A stretch of 64,000 bases of DNA. Source: Rhizobium sp. 16-449-1b (lineage in GTDB: Bacteria > Pseudomonadota > Alphaproteobacteria > Rhizobiales > Rhizobiaceae). Made by a program: the position numbers and the translations under genes. Shown in pieces: positions 53,019 to 61,640 of the stretch. The notes below the pieces were generated by a model. That model did not search any database, was not told where the DNA came from, and saw only the letters and a program-made list of their open reading frames with translations. The stretch is taken from positions 310,001 through 374,000 of the forward strand of contig NZ_JAGHMH010000028.1 in the NCBI RefSeq assembly GCF_017741935.1, read 5' to 3'. Positions within the stretch are counted from its first letter, which is position 1. Every line of letters starts with the position of its first letter.

Positions 53019-56000
53019 ACAAGTTCAACCTCTCCGACTGGGCGCTCGAACACCGGTCGATGATCTGGTACTTCATGATCGTCTTCGCGCTGCTCGGTAT
53101 TTTCTCCTACATGAACCTCGGGCGCGAGGAAGATCCGAACTTCACCATCAAGACGATGACGATCTCGACGCAGTGGCCTGGCGCGTCCGCCGAGGAGACC
53201 ACACGGCAGGTCACCGAACGCATCGAGCGCAAGCTCGAGGAGCTGGACTCGCTCGACTATACCAACTCGCTGACGATCGCAGGCCAGACGACCGTGTTTG
53301 TCTACCTCAAGGATTCCACCAAAGCGCGCGATGTGCCGGGGATCTGGGTCGACGTTCGCAACATGATCAGCGATATCGAGGGGCAATTTCCCTCGGGCGT
53401 GCAAGCGCCGACCTTCAACGATCGCTTTGGCGATGTTTTTGGCAACATCTACGCCTTCACCGCCGACGGATTTACGCAGCGCCAGCTGCGCGACTACGTC
53501 GAGAGCGTGCGCCGCAGCATCCTGACGGTCCCGAATGTCGGGAAGGTTGATCTGGTCGGGGCGCAGGACGAGGTGATCTTCCTCGAGTTCTCGACCCGCC
53601 AGCTCGCCGCCCTCGGCATCAGCCAGGCGGATGTGCTCAACACGCTGCAATCGCAGAACGCGATCACGCCATCGGGCGTGCTGCAGGCGCAGGGCGAACG
53701 CGTCAGCCTGCGTGTCAGCGGCCAGTTCACCTCGGAAGACAGCCTGCGCAGCGTCAATCTGCAGGTGAACAACCGCTTCTTCCGGCTGAGTGATATCGCG
53801 ACCATCACGCGCGGCTACACCGATCCGCCCACAGCACTCTTTCGCGTCAACGGCATGCCGGCGATCGCACTCGCCATCGGCATGAAGCAGGGCGCCAATC
53901 TGCTCGAGTTCGGCAAGGCGCTGCAGACCGAATTGCGCAAGGTGCACGCCACGCTGCCGATCGGCATCGAACCGCATCTCGTGGCCGACCAGCCTGTCAT
54001 CGTCGAGGAGGCAGTGTCGGGGTTCACGCGGGCGCTGGCGGAAGCGATCATCATCGTGCTCCTGGTGAGCTTCGTCAGTCTCGGCTGGCGCGCGGGGCTG
54101 GTCGTTGCCTTCGCGATCCCGCTGACCTTGGCGATCACCTTCGTCTTCATGGAATATGACGGCATCTCGCTGCAGCGCATCTCGCTTGGCGCGCTGATCA
54201 TCGCGCTCGGCTTGCTTGTCGATGACGCCATGATCGCCGTTGAAATGATGGTCGCACGGCTGGAGGCCGGGGATCCGATCACCAAGGCGGCGACCTATGT
54301 CTATTCGCATACCGCCTTCCCGATGTTGACGGGAACTTTGGTCACCGTCTCAAGCTTCATGCCTGTCGGCCTAAACAACAGCGCGGCCGGTGAATTCACC
54401 TTCTCGCTGTTCGTGGTCATCGCGGTGTCGCTGGTCGTGTCGTGGATCGTGGCGGTTGTGTTCGCGCCCTTGCTCGGGGTGACGATCCTGCCCAAGACGA
54501 TGAAGCGGCATGAGGAGAAGAGCGGCTGGTTCGCAAACGGCTTCGCGAAAATCCTCGATGTGTGCATGCTGTTCCGCTGGATCACCATCGCGGCGACGGT
54601 CATCGCCTTTGCCTGCGCGGTTTACGGCATGCGCTTCGTCCAGGAACAGTTCTTCCCGTCGTCCGACCGACTGGAGTTGATCGTCGATTTCGCGCTGCCC
54701 AACAACGCCTCGATCAGCGAAACCGACAAGCAGATGGCGCAGTTCGAGAAGGAGAAGCTGCAGGGCAATCCCGATATCGAGCGCTGGTCCACCTATGTCG
54801 GGCAGGGGGCGCAACGCTTCGTTCTTTCTTTCGACGTGCAGCCGGCGAGCCCGTCTTTCGGCCAGGTTGTGATCATCACCAAGAGCCTTGAAGTGCGCGA
54901 CAAGCTTCGCGTGGATCTTCAAGAATATCTTACCAAGACCTTCGTCGGCACCGATGCCTATGTGAAGCTGCTCGACATCGGCCCGCCCGTCGGCCGCCCG
55001 GTCGCCTATCGCCTCAGCGGCCCTGATATCGAACAGGTCCGGCAGCGCGCGCTGGAACTCGGCGCGGTCATGAGTCAGAACCGGTCGCTTGGCGATGTGG
55101 TCTACGACTGGAACGAGCCGCAGCGTGTCGTGAAGGTCGATGTTCTCCAGGACAAGGCACGCCAGCTTGGTGTCACCTCGGAGGATATCGCGTCGGCGTT
55201 GAACGGCATCGTTGGTGGTGCGTCGGTGACGCAGGTGCGCGATGATATCTACCTGATCACCGTTCTTGCGCGCGCCCAGGCATCCGAGCGGCGGTCGATC
55301 GAGACGCTGCGCGACCTGCAGCTGCGTACCAGCAATGGCAACTCCGTTCCCTTGGCGGCGATCGCGAATTTCCGCTACGAGACCGAGCCGCCACGAATCT
55401 GGCGCCGCGACCGTCTGCCGACCGTTACCCTCAAGGCCGCCGTCATCGACAACAAGCAGCCGGCGACTGTTGTCGATCAGCTGGCCAAGGATATCGATGC
55501 CTACACCGCCCAGCTTCCAACGGGCTTTACCGTCGAGGTGGGCGGCAGCGTGGAGCAGAGCGCCAAAAGCCAGGCGCCGATCGCCGCCGTGGTGCCGATG
55601 ATGCTGTTTACGATGGCGACGATCCTGATGATCCAGCTTCAGAGCTTCTCTCGGCTGTTTCTAGTCTTCGCGGTCGCGCCTCTGGCGCTGATCGGCGTCG
55701 TGATCGCGCTGTTGTCGAGCGGCGCGCCGATGGGCTTCGTGGCGATCCTTGGCATCCTCGCCCTGATAGGCATCCTGATCCGAAACTCGGTGATCCTTGT
55801 CGTGCAGGTGGAGGAACTCAGGCGAGAGGGGCATCATCCCTGGGATGCGGTGCGAGAGGCGACGCAGCATCGAATGCGGCCGATCCTGCTGACGGCGGCC
55901 GCCGCCAGCCTAGCGCTCATCCCGATTTCACGCGAGGTGTTCTGGGGGCCGATGGCCTACGCCATGATGGGCGGCATCATCGTCGGCACGGTGCTGACAC

Positions 56001-56098
56001 TGCTTTTCCTGCCCGCGCTCTATCTCGCCTGGTTCCGGATCAAGCGGCCGGACGGCGAGCATGCAAGGGAAGGAGAAGTGACTGGAGGTGCGGGCTGA
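53015..56098 (+). CDS. RND-family efflux permease (HAE1-like)
   Basis: This inner-membrane proton-driven pump has 1027 residues, normal for the family, with twelve helices and two large periplasmic loops. Motifs are MIVFALLGIFSYMNLGREEDPNFTIKTM, GALIIALGLLVDDAMIAVEMM (proton-relay Asp pair in helix 4), GVVIALLSSGAPMGFVAILGILALIGILIRNSVILV and RPILLTAAAASLALIPI. Substrate cannot be inferred. No outer-membrane channel gene follows. The stop at 56098 abuts the stop of the convergent flavoprotein gene. Confidence 0.94.
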   Translation: MNKFNLSDWALEHRSMIWYFMIVFALLGIFSYMNLGREEDPNFTIKTMTISTQWPGASAEETTRQVTERIERKLEELDSLDYTNSLTIAGQTTVFVYLKDSTKARDVPGIWVDVRNMISDIEGQFPSGVQAPTFNDRFGDVFGNIYAFTADGFTQRQLRDYVESVRRSILTVPNVGKVDLVGAQDEVIFLEFSTRQLAALGISQADVLNTLQSQNAITPSGVLQAQGERVSLRVSGQFTSEDSLRSVNLQVNNRFFRLSDIATITRGYTDPPTALFRVNGMPAIALAIGMKQGANLLEFGKALQTELRKVHATLPIGIEPHLVADQPVIVEEAVSGFTRALAEAIIIVLLVSFVSLGWRAGLVVAFAIPLTLAITFVFMEYDGISLQRISLGALIIALGLLVDDAMIAVEMMVARLEAGDPITKAATYVYSHTAFPMLTGTLVTVSSFMPVGLNNSAAGEFTFSLFVVIAVSLVVSWIVAVVFAPLLGVTILPKTMKRHEEKSGWFANGFAKILDVCMLFRWITIAATVIAFACAVYGMRFVQEQFFPSSDRLELIVDFALPNNASISETDKQMAQFEKEKLQGNPDIERWSTYVGQGAQRFVLSFDVQPASPSFGQVVIITKSLEVRDKLRVDLQEYLTKTFVGTDAYVKLLDIGPPVGRPVAYRLSGPDIEQVRQRALELGAVMSQNRSLGDVVYDWNEPQRVVKVDVLQDKARQLGVTSEDIASALNGIVGGASVTQVRDDIYLITVLARAQASERRSIETLRDLQLRTSNGNSVPLAAIANFRYETEPPRIWRRDRLPTVTLKAAVIDNKQPATVVDQLAKDIDAYTAQLPTGFTVEVGGSVEQSAKSQAPIAAVVPMMLFTMATILMIQLQSFSRLFLVFAVAPLALIGVVIALLSSGAPMGFVAILGILALIGILIRNSVILVVQVEELRREGHHPWDAVREATQHRMRPILLTAAAASLALIPISREVFWGPMAYAMMGGIIVGTVLTLLFLPALYLAWFRIKRPDGEHAREGEVTGGAG

Positions 56099-57307
56099 TC
56101 AGTCTCGCAGCCAGTCTGCGATGCCGCGCGCGGCCGCACGACCGGTCGCGAAGCATGCGGTGAGCAGGTAGCCGCCCGTTGGGGCTTCCCAATCGATCAT
56201 CTCGCCTGCGACGAACAGGCCGGGGCGCTGCTTCAGCATGTAGTGCTCGTCGATCCCATCCCATGCGACGCCACCCGCCGATGAAATGGCTTCAGTGATC
56301 GGGCGCGGGGCGACGACGTGGATCGGCAACGCCTTGATCAGCCGCGCCAGCCGAGCGGGGTCGCGCAGATCGGCATCATCACCGCATTCGCGAACGAGGT
56401 TCGCCTTCACGCCATCGAGGCCGGCGCCTTTGCGCAGCCGGTTGGCGAAGCTCGTCTTGGCTTCCTGTCTGGCGAGATCGCGTTCGATTCGCTCCAGCGT
56501 CCGCCCGGGCATCAGGTCGACCATGAGTTCGGCAGGCTGTCCAGATGCCAGCGCGTCTCGCAATGCCGCGGCATGGGCGTAAACCAGGCTACCCTCGATG
56601 CCGTGTTTGGTGACGACGAACTCTCCCTGCGTCGATCCCGCCGGCGAGGTCGCCACCACGGACTTGACCGCAGCGCCGGCGAAGCGCTCGCGAAACACCG
56701 CGCTCCAGTTGACATCGAAGCCGCAATTGGCCGGTTGGAAATCGTGAACCGCAATGGCCTCATTTCGCAACCACTCGACCCAGCGACCGTCCGAGCCAAG
56801 GCGCGGCCAGCTCTGGCCGCCGAGTGCGAGCAGGGTGGCATCGGGCTGCACGACGAGGTCGCCTTCGGGCGTCTGGAACAGATAGCCACCGTCGGAAAAG
56901 CCCTGCCAGCGGTGCCGCGTCCGGATCGTAACCCCCTGCGCGTCCAGCCGCCTGATCCACGCGCGCAACAAAGGCGATGCCTTCATCGCCACGGGGAAGA
57001 CGCGTCCGGAGGTTCCGACGAAGGTCTCGGTCTCCATATCGGCGGCCCATTGCCTGATGTCGTCAGGGCGAAAAGCGTCGAGCGCATCGCGCAGGCGCCC
57101 GTTGGCGCTGCCGAAGCGCGTAGCAAAGCGTTGATAGTCTTCCGAATGGGTGATGTTGAGGCCGGATTTTCCGGCGAGCAGGAATTTGCGAGCGACCGTC
57201 GGCATAGCCTCGTATACCGTCACCCTATGCCCGGCTGAAGACAGGATCTCCGCCGCCATAAGCCCCGCCGGCCCACCGCCGATGATGGCTATCTCTTTGT
57301 CCGACAT
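56099..57307 (-). CDS. NAD(P)/FAD-dependent oxidoreductase (HI0933-like)
   Basis: This 402-residue flavoprotein starts IAIIGGGPAGLMAAEILSSAGHRVTVYEA (FAD-binding Rossmann), then FLLAGKSGLNITHSE, typical of the HI0933/YhiN family. Near the C-terminus are ISSAGGVAWDGIDEHYMLKQRPGLFVAGEMIDWEAPTGGYLLTACFATGRAAARGI, the family hallmark. Function of the family is unknown, though some members are linked to RNA modification or redox housekeeping. Confidence 0.92.
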   Translation of the reverse strand: MSDKEIAIIGGGPAGLMAAEILSSAGHRVTVYEAMPTVARKFLLAGKSGLNITHSEDYQRFATRFGSANGRLRDALDAFRPDDIRQWAADMETETFVGTSGRVFPVAMKASPLLRAWIRRLDAQGVTIRTRHRWQGFSDGGYLFQTPEGDLVVQPDATLLALGGQSWPRLGSDGRWVEWLRNEAIAVHDFQPANCGFDVNWSAVFRERFAGAAVKSVVATSPAGSTQGEFVVTKHGIEGSLVYAHAAALRDALASGQPAELMVDLMPGRTLERIERDLARQEAKTSFANRLRKGAGLDGVKANLVRECGDDADLRDPARLARLIKALPIHVVAPRPITEAISSAGGVAWDGIDEHYMLKQRPGLFVAGEMIDWEAPTGGYLLTACFATGRAAARGIADWLRD

Positions 57308-57447
57308 ACATACGCCCGCAATTAAATTCGCAGGCCCGTCATGACGCGTGCGCTCAATATACGCAACCCCGCCAAGGCGGAGCCGCGTGCAATCACGTTA
57401 GATGCCGATGCAAACAGCGTGCACCAAGCCTCGTCGACGAAACGGCG

Positions 57448-57651
57448 TCAATCCACGAAACGCGGGGTAAAGCGCGGCTGGGCCGAGGCTTCTTCCTCTT
57501 TCATGGCGTCTTCGTGGTACCAGCAGCTGTCGTAGACGCAGGGTTCCAGATCTTTTTCCAGGTCAACCTTCTGGCGAAGCGCGGATGAAGCGAAGCGCTT
57601 CGTCGGGAAAGCGTAAATCGTTGCCGACTCGTGATGCACACCAGTAACCAT
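57448..57651 (-). CDS. DUF2735 family small protein
   Basis: This 67-residue protein has TIYAFPTKRFASSA near the N-terminus and a VYDSCWYHEDAMKEEE segment, features of the rhizobial DUF2735 family, which is commonly found divergent from glnII. GGAGG lies 6 nt before the ATG. Function is unknown; the shared promoter region with glnII suggests a role linked to nitrogen status (inference). Confidence 0.85.
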   Translation of the reverse strand: MVTGVHHESATIYAFPTKRFASSALRQKVDLEKDLEPCVYDSCWYHEDAMKEEEASAQPRFTPRFVD

Positions 57652-58132
57652 GTCATGCCTCCAAATTGAGTCCGCCCTAAAGCGTTAAGAGTGACAATAA
57701 CACAGTTGCACAGAGAATGCGCTATTTGATTGAAAAAAGTGCAACAAATGTTTGAATCATGGGCAATTGCGATTTGAACAGCTTTATATCAGAAATTTAC
57801 AGAATACATAAAATATGCAATTGCACAATAAATGATCATTGTGGCCGCTGTGCGGAAAAAATCGACCGCCGTCTTACTCATCTTTTTCCAGCGGAGTGTT
57901 CGATCAATAGGCAGCGTAACCGCTTGAGTCCACTGGCACTTCAGTGCCTGCTCCGATTGATGTGTGCCTTCTTGAGCCGCACTTTAAAGGCGCCTTTCCG
58001 CGTGGTCGTTTCACCCCTCGTCGCGAACTGGCACGCTACATGCATACTCTTTGGCATCCCTCCACGGGCAAGGCGGCCTCGGCTTCCGCGTCCTTGGGAC
58101 CTGCTGACACCTTTGTTTTGAGAGACTCGCAA
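57652..58132. other. Divergent control region between DUF2735 gene and glnII
   Basis: This 481-bp region is AT-rich from 57680 to 57850. It contains a GCAC-N7-GCGC element (57708-57722), which has the spacing of an NtrC half-site pair with one mismatch, and an inverted repeat GGCACT-TC-AGTGCC (57935-57948). A sigma-54 promoter is at its right end. No gene is supported within it; open frames here lack start signals. Confidence 0.6.
58029..58045 (+). promoter_or_regulatory. Sigma-54 promoter of glnII
   Basis: The -24/-12 element TGGCACGCTACATGCAT has GG and GC separated by exactly 10 bp, matching the RpoN consensus. It lies about 90 bp upstream of the glnII ATG. NtrC/RpoN control of glnII is established in rhizobia, so nitrogen limitation should induce it. 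Confidence 0.85.
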
Positions 58133-59173
58133 ATGACCAAGTATAAGCTCGAGTACATCTGGCTCGATGGATACACCCCGGTACCGAACCTTCGTGGCAA
58201 GACGCAGGTCAAGGAATTTGCAGAATTCCCGACGCTCGAGCAGCTGCCGCTCTGGGGCTTCGATGGCTCCTCCACGATGCAGGCCGAAGGCCGCAGCTCC
58301 GATTGCGTGCTGAAGCCCGTCGCCGTTTATCCGGACCCGGCTCGTACCAACGGCGTACTCGTCATGTGCGAAGTCATGATGCCTGATGGCGTTACCCCGC
58401 ATGCTTCCAACGCCCGCGCAACCATCCTCGACGACGAAGATGCTTGGTTCGGCTTCGAGCAGGAATACTTCTTCTACGAAAACGGCCGTCCGCTCGGCTT
58501 CCCGGAGCAGGGCTACCCGGCTCCGCAGGGTCCTTATTACACCGGCGTTGGCTACTCGAATGTTGGCTCGATCGCACGCGAAATCGTCGAAGAGCACCTC
58601 GACCTTTGCCTCGCTGCTGGCATCAACCACGAAGGCATCAACGCCGAAGTGGCCAAGGGCCAGTGGGAATTCCAGATTTTCGGCAAGGGCTCCAAGCGCG
58701 CCGCTGACCAGATCTGGATGGCACGCTACCTGCTGCAGCGCCTGACTGAAAAGTACGGGATCGACATCGAGTATCATTGCAAGCCGCTCGGCGACACCGA
58801 CTGGAACGGTTCGGGCATGCACTGCAACTTCTCGACCAAGTTCATGCGCGAAGTTGGCGGCAAGGCCTACTTCGAAGCTCTGATGGCGCAGTTCGACAAG
58901 AACCTGGAAGCTCATATCGCTGTCTACGGTCCTGACAACGACAAGCGTCTGACCGGCAAGCACGAGACTGCTCCGTGGAACAAGTTCTCCTACGGCGTTG
59001 CCGACCGTGGCGCTTCGATCCGCGTTCCGCACTCCTTCGTCAAGAACGACTACAAGGGTTACCTGGAAGATCGCCGCCCGAACTCGCAGGGTTGCCCCTA
59101 CCAGATCGCTTCCCAGGTTCTGAAGACGATCTCGGAAGTTCCGACGGCTGGTTTCGCTTCGGCTGCCGCTTAA
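58133..59173 (+). CDS. glnII: Glutamine synthetase type II
   Basis: GSII makes glutamine from glutamate, ammonia and ATP and is the eukaryote-like octameric or decameric form found in rhizobia and a few other bacteria. The 346-residue length is normal. Motifs are YIWLDGYTPVPNLRGKT, LPLWGFDGSSTMQAEGRSSDCVLKPV, FGFEQEYFFY, WEFQIFGKGSKRAADQIWMARYLL, DWNGSGMHCNFSTK and RGASIRVPHSF. ATG 58133 follows GAGAG; an upstream frame of 63 codons covers the sigma-54 promoter and is not translated. This form lacks the adenylylation Tyr loop of GSI. Confidence 0.97.
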   Translation: MTKYKLEYIWLDGYTPVPNLRGKTQVKEFAEFPTLEQLPLWGFDGSSTMQAEGRSSDCVLKPVAVYPDPARTNGVLVMCEVMMPDGVTPHASNARATILDDEDAWFGFEQEYFFYENGRPLGFPEQGYPAPQGPYYTGVGYSNVGSIAREIVEEHLDLCLAAGINHEGINAEVAKGQWEFQIFGKGSKRAADQIWMARYLLQRLTEKYGIDIEYHCKPLGDTDWNGSGMHCNFSTKFMREVGGKAYFEALMAQFDKNLEAHIAVYGPDNDKRLTGKHETAPWNKFSYGVADRGASIRVPHSFVKNDYKGYLEDRRPNSQGCPYQIASQVLKTISEVPTAGFASAAA

Positions 59174-59194
59174 GCCAAATCCTGACTGATTGTG

Positions 59195-59229
59195 ATGGCG
59201 CTGGTCGAAAGACCGGCGCCATTTCTTTT
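59195..59229 (+). terminator. Rho-independent terminator of glnII
   Basis: ATGGCGCTGGTC (59195-59206) pairs with GACCGGCGCCAT (59211-59222) through a GAAA tetraloop with one T-G pair, followed by TTCTTTT. It starts 22 bp after the glnII stop. Confidence 0.9.
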
Positions 59230-59372
59230 GGATCACGGCTGATGTGCCTCGCATTGGCACGGCGAGCGACGATAGTCGCGATTTCTTCCCGCCGATCCCG
59301 ATTTTTCTAAACCCTGTTTGAGATCGTCATCGTCTAACGGTTGAAAAACTCAACCGAACGGCCGCATTCCTT

Positions 59373-59400
59373 TTGCGTTATAGTCTCATTTCACTATACT
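59373..59400 (+). promoter_or_regulatory. Candidate sigma-70 promoter of SARP-like regulator
   Basis: TTGCGT (59373-59378) and TATACT (59395-59400) are 16 bp apart. The predicted transcription start near 59407 would lie 25-35 bp before the GTG/TTG starts at 59431-59440, which supports those over a TTG at 59341. Confidence 0.5.
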
Positions 59401-59433
59401 TGTGTTGGATCATCCAAACGCGAGTTACCCTTG

Positions 59434-61383
59434 GTGTCAGTGGCTAAGCACAGCCTCCTGCTTCGCTTGCTCGGAAAGCCCGCGCTTTTCGCCAATGACG
59501 GCGAAATCGTGCTTCCGGAAAAAGCCTATCCGCTTTTGGCCTTCGTGGCTGCGTCGTCGCAGTTCTCGATGGAGCGCGAGACGTTGCGGGGCATGCTCTG
59601 GCAGTCCGACGTGTCGAAACAGCGCGCCGGCAGCCTTCGGCAGCTCCTTGCCCGCATCGATCGCAGCGTGCCGGAAGGGCTTCCCCGCCTGATCACCGCC
59701 ACCAACACGCATATCACGCTCAACGCTGAGCATTGGGCGACCGATGTCCTGCTGCTGCGCGATGCCACGCATCCGCTGGCGCGGACCGATTGGGCCCTGC
59801 TTCAGGGCGAGCTGCTTGAGGGTTTCCGCGCGCCGACGATGGAAGCGGACGAGTGGGTCACGATCGAGCGCCGCCGCATTGCCGAATGCCGCGATGCGCA
59901 TCTGATGACGCTGCTTGATTCGCCCGAAAAGCTGACGCTTGCCGATACCGTATTGCTGGCCGGGCTGCTTGTGGCCACCGATCCAGCGAACGAGGCGGCC
60001 TGCCGCGCGCTGATGAAGGCGCATGCGACGGCAGGCGATCTTGGCTCGGCGCGGCAAGCCTATTTCCGCTGCCGCAACGAATTGAAGGCTGAGTATGGTG
60101 CCGAGCCGGATGCGGCAACCCAGGCGCTTGCGCTGGAACTCGGCATCATTGCACCGGCGGCACCTGCCGTGTCGGAAACTGCCCCCGTTAGGCCCGCGAC
60201 CGCCGACCCGGTTGGCCAGCCGCGCGTGCTCATCCTTCCGCCGGAAACGATGTTGTCGGAGCCGCTGCTGCAGCGTGTTGGCCGGGCGCTCCTCGAAGAT
60301 GTCACGATCGGCCTCAGCCAGCAGCGTGGCTTCAAGGTCATTGCGGCGCATACCAGCGTCGAGATTCTGAACCGCAGCCTCGCCAGCGGCGAACTGCAGC
60401 CCATGCCGCCGGAATTGCGTTTCGATTACACCGTCTATGTGACGATCCACGGCCGCGAGGACGAGATCTACGCGACCTGCAGGCTGACCAAGACCTCGAC
60501 CGCCGAAGTGCTGTGGGCGATCGACCTGCCGCTTGCCATGCAGAAGGTCAACCAGTCCTTCGGCCAATTGGCGCGGCGCATCGTCATGACGCTCGCCGAT
60601 ACGATCGAGCGGCGCGAGCTGACGGATATGATGCACGATGTCTCGCCCTCGGCCTATCGGCTCTATCTCGAGGGCAAGCGGCTCGTTTCGAAGACCGATC
60701 TGCAGCACCTCCGGCAGGCGCGCAAGTGGTTCAAGTCGGCGTTGTCGCGACACGACCGCTTCTCTTCCGCCCATGCAGGCATGGCTCGTGTGCTGGGCAT
60801 GGAGTGGCTCGTTCGCGGCATGAAGGACACGGCACTTCTGGAAGAGGCCGATCGCTCGGCATGGCAGGCGCGCGACAGCGATCCGAACAGCGGAAGAGCC
60901 ATGCGCGAGCTCGGCTTCGTCGCGCTCTATCGCCGCCGCTTTGCCGATAGCCTCGATTTCTTCGCCGAAGCGCAGATGCTCAATCCGAATGACGCCGATA
61001 TTCTAGCCGACCACGCCGATGCGCTTCTGCATGACGGGCAGAGCGACCGCGCGCTGGAGCTCAGCCACGCCGCGCTGAAGCTCAATCCGCTGCCGCCGGA
61101 TTACTACTACTGGAACCTGGGCGGTATTCATTTCGTCCAGGAGAATTACGCCAAGGCGATCGAGGTGCTCGACCGCGTCAAGGACCGGCCGGCGACCTCG
61201 CGTCTGCTCGCTGCAGCCCATGCCAAAAACGGCGACAAGGCCACCGCAGCGCATTACGCCTCGGTTGTCCTCGAGAATTTTCCGGATTTTCGCACGGAAG
61301 ATGTCTGGCGTTTCGTGCCGGATCGCAACCCTGACGATACTCGCCAGCTAATAGATGGACTCAGGATGGCTGGCTTGTCCTGA
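59434..61383 (+). CDS. SARP/HilA-like transcriptional activator with TPRs
   Basis: Residues ~5-90 form a winged-helix-like domain (LLLRLLGKPALFANDGEIVLPEKAYPLLAFVAA, MLWQSDVSKQRAGSLRQLLARI); ~95-230 match the bacterial transcriptional activation domain (WVTIERRRIAECRDAH, CRALMKAHATAGDLGSARQAYFRCRNELKAEYGAEPDAAT). A mid domain (RVLILPPETMLSEPL...DVTIGLSQQRGFKVIAAHTSVEIL) resembles the output domain of adenylate-cyclase-like regulators; TPR helices fill the C-terminus. The order resembles HilA/SARP activators. The start is uncertain (TTG 59431, GTG 59434 or GTG 59440). It lies 120 bp upstream of the peptide-YcaO-TfuA genes in the same direction and probably activates them (inference). Confidence 0.82.
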   Translation: MSVAKHSLLLRLLGKPALFANDGEIVLPEKAYPLLAFVAASSQFSMERETLRGMLWQSDVSKQRAGSLRQLLARIDRSVPEGLPRLITATNTHITLNAEHWATDVLLLRDATHPLARTDWALLQGELLEGFRAPTMEADEWVTIERRRIAECRDAHLMTLLDSPEKLTLADTVLLAGLLVATDPANEAACRALMKAHATAGDLGSARQAYFRCRNELKAEYGAEPDAATQALALELGIIAPAAPAVSETAPVRPATADPVGQPRVLILPPETMLSEPLLQRVGRALLEDVTIGLSQQRGFKVIAAHTSVEILNRSLASGELQPMPPELRFDYTVYVTIHGREDEIYATCRLTKTSTAEVLWAIDLPLAMQKVNQSFGQLARRIVMTLADTIERRELTDMMHDVSPSAYRLYLEGKRLVSKTDLQHLRQARKWFKSALSRHDRFSSAHAGMARVLGMEWLVRGMKDTALLEEADRSAWQARDSDPNSGRAMRELGFVALYRRRFADSLDFFAEAQMLNPNDADILADHADALLHDGQSDRALELSHAALKLNPLPPDYYYWNLGGIHFVQENYAKAIEVLDRVKDRPATSRLLAAAHAKNGDKATAAHYASVVLENFPDFRTEDVWRFVPDRNPDDTRQLIDGLRMAGLS

Positions 61384-61503
61384 AGTGCTACAGATGACGA
61401 TTTTGGCCGTTAATTAGCGAAATTTCCAGTCACACCGGAATAACGCCGGCCGTTCACAGTCTCTCCTGTTCGCAGCAAATGCTGCCACCAAAAGGAGAAA
61501 ACA

Positions 61504-61629
61504 ATGACCAACGCAATCAAGTCCACCGTTCGCCTCTCCGCTGCTGCTCAGGCCGTCCTGAAGCAGAACGCCGTTCAGCTCGACACCAACGCGACCGCGA
61601 ACATCGTTCACGCTCTGAAGTTCCGTTGA
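61504..61629 (+). CDS. Candidate RiPP precursor peptide
   Basis: This 41-residue peptide starts MTNAIKSTVRLSAAAQAVLK and ends ATANIVHALKFR. It has the ribosome-binding site AAAAGGAGAAAACA directly upstream and lies 11 bp before ycaO, the usual place for a RiPP precursor. It has no Cys; Thr/Ser are at positions 2, 7, 8, 12, 28 and 31. No double-Gly or other protease site is obvious, so leader and core cannot be drawn with certainty; the C-terminal half is the likely core (inference). I know of no described family for it. Confidence 0.75.
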   Translation: MTNAIKSTVRLSAAAQAVLKQNAVQLDTNATANIVHALKFR

Positions 61630-61640
61630 GGTTTTTGCGA

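Noticed and set aside
57935..57948. GGCACTTCAGTGCC as an NtrC site
   Set aside because: The spacing between GCAC and GTGC is 4 bp, whereas NtrC sites have about 7; kept only as a generic inverted repeat.
57759..58121. Rightward 120-codon frame upstream of glnII
   Set aside because: It covers the sigma-54 promoter and AT-rich control DNA; it has no ribosome-binding site and no motif.
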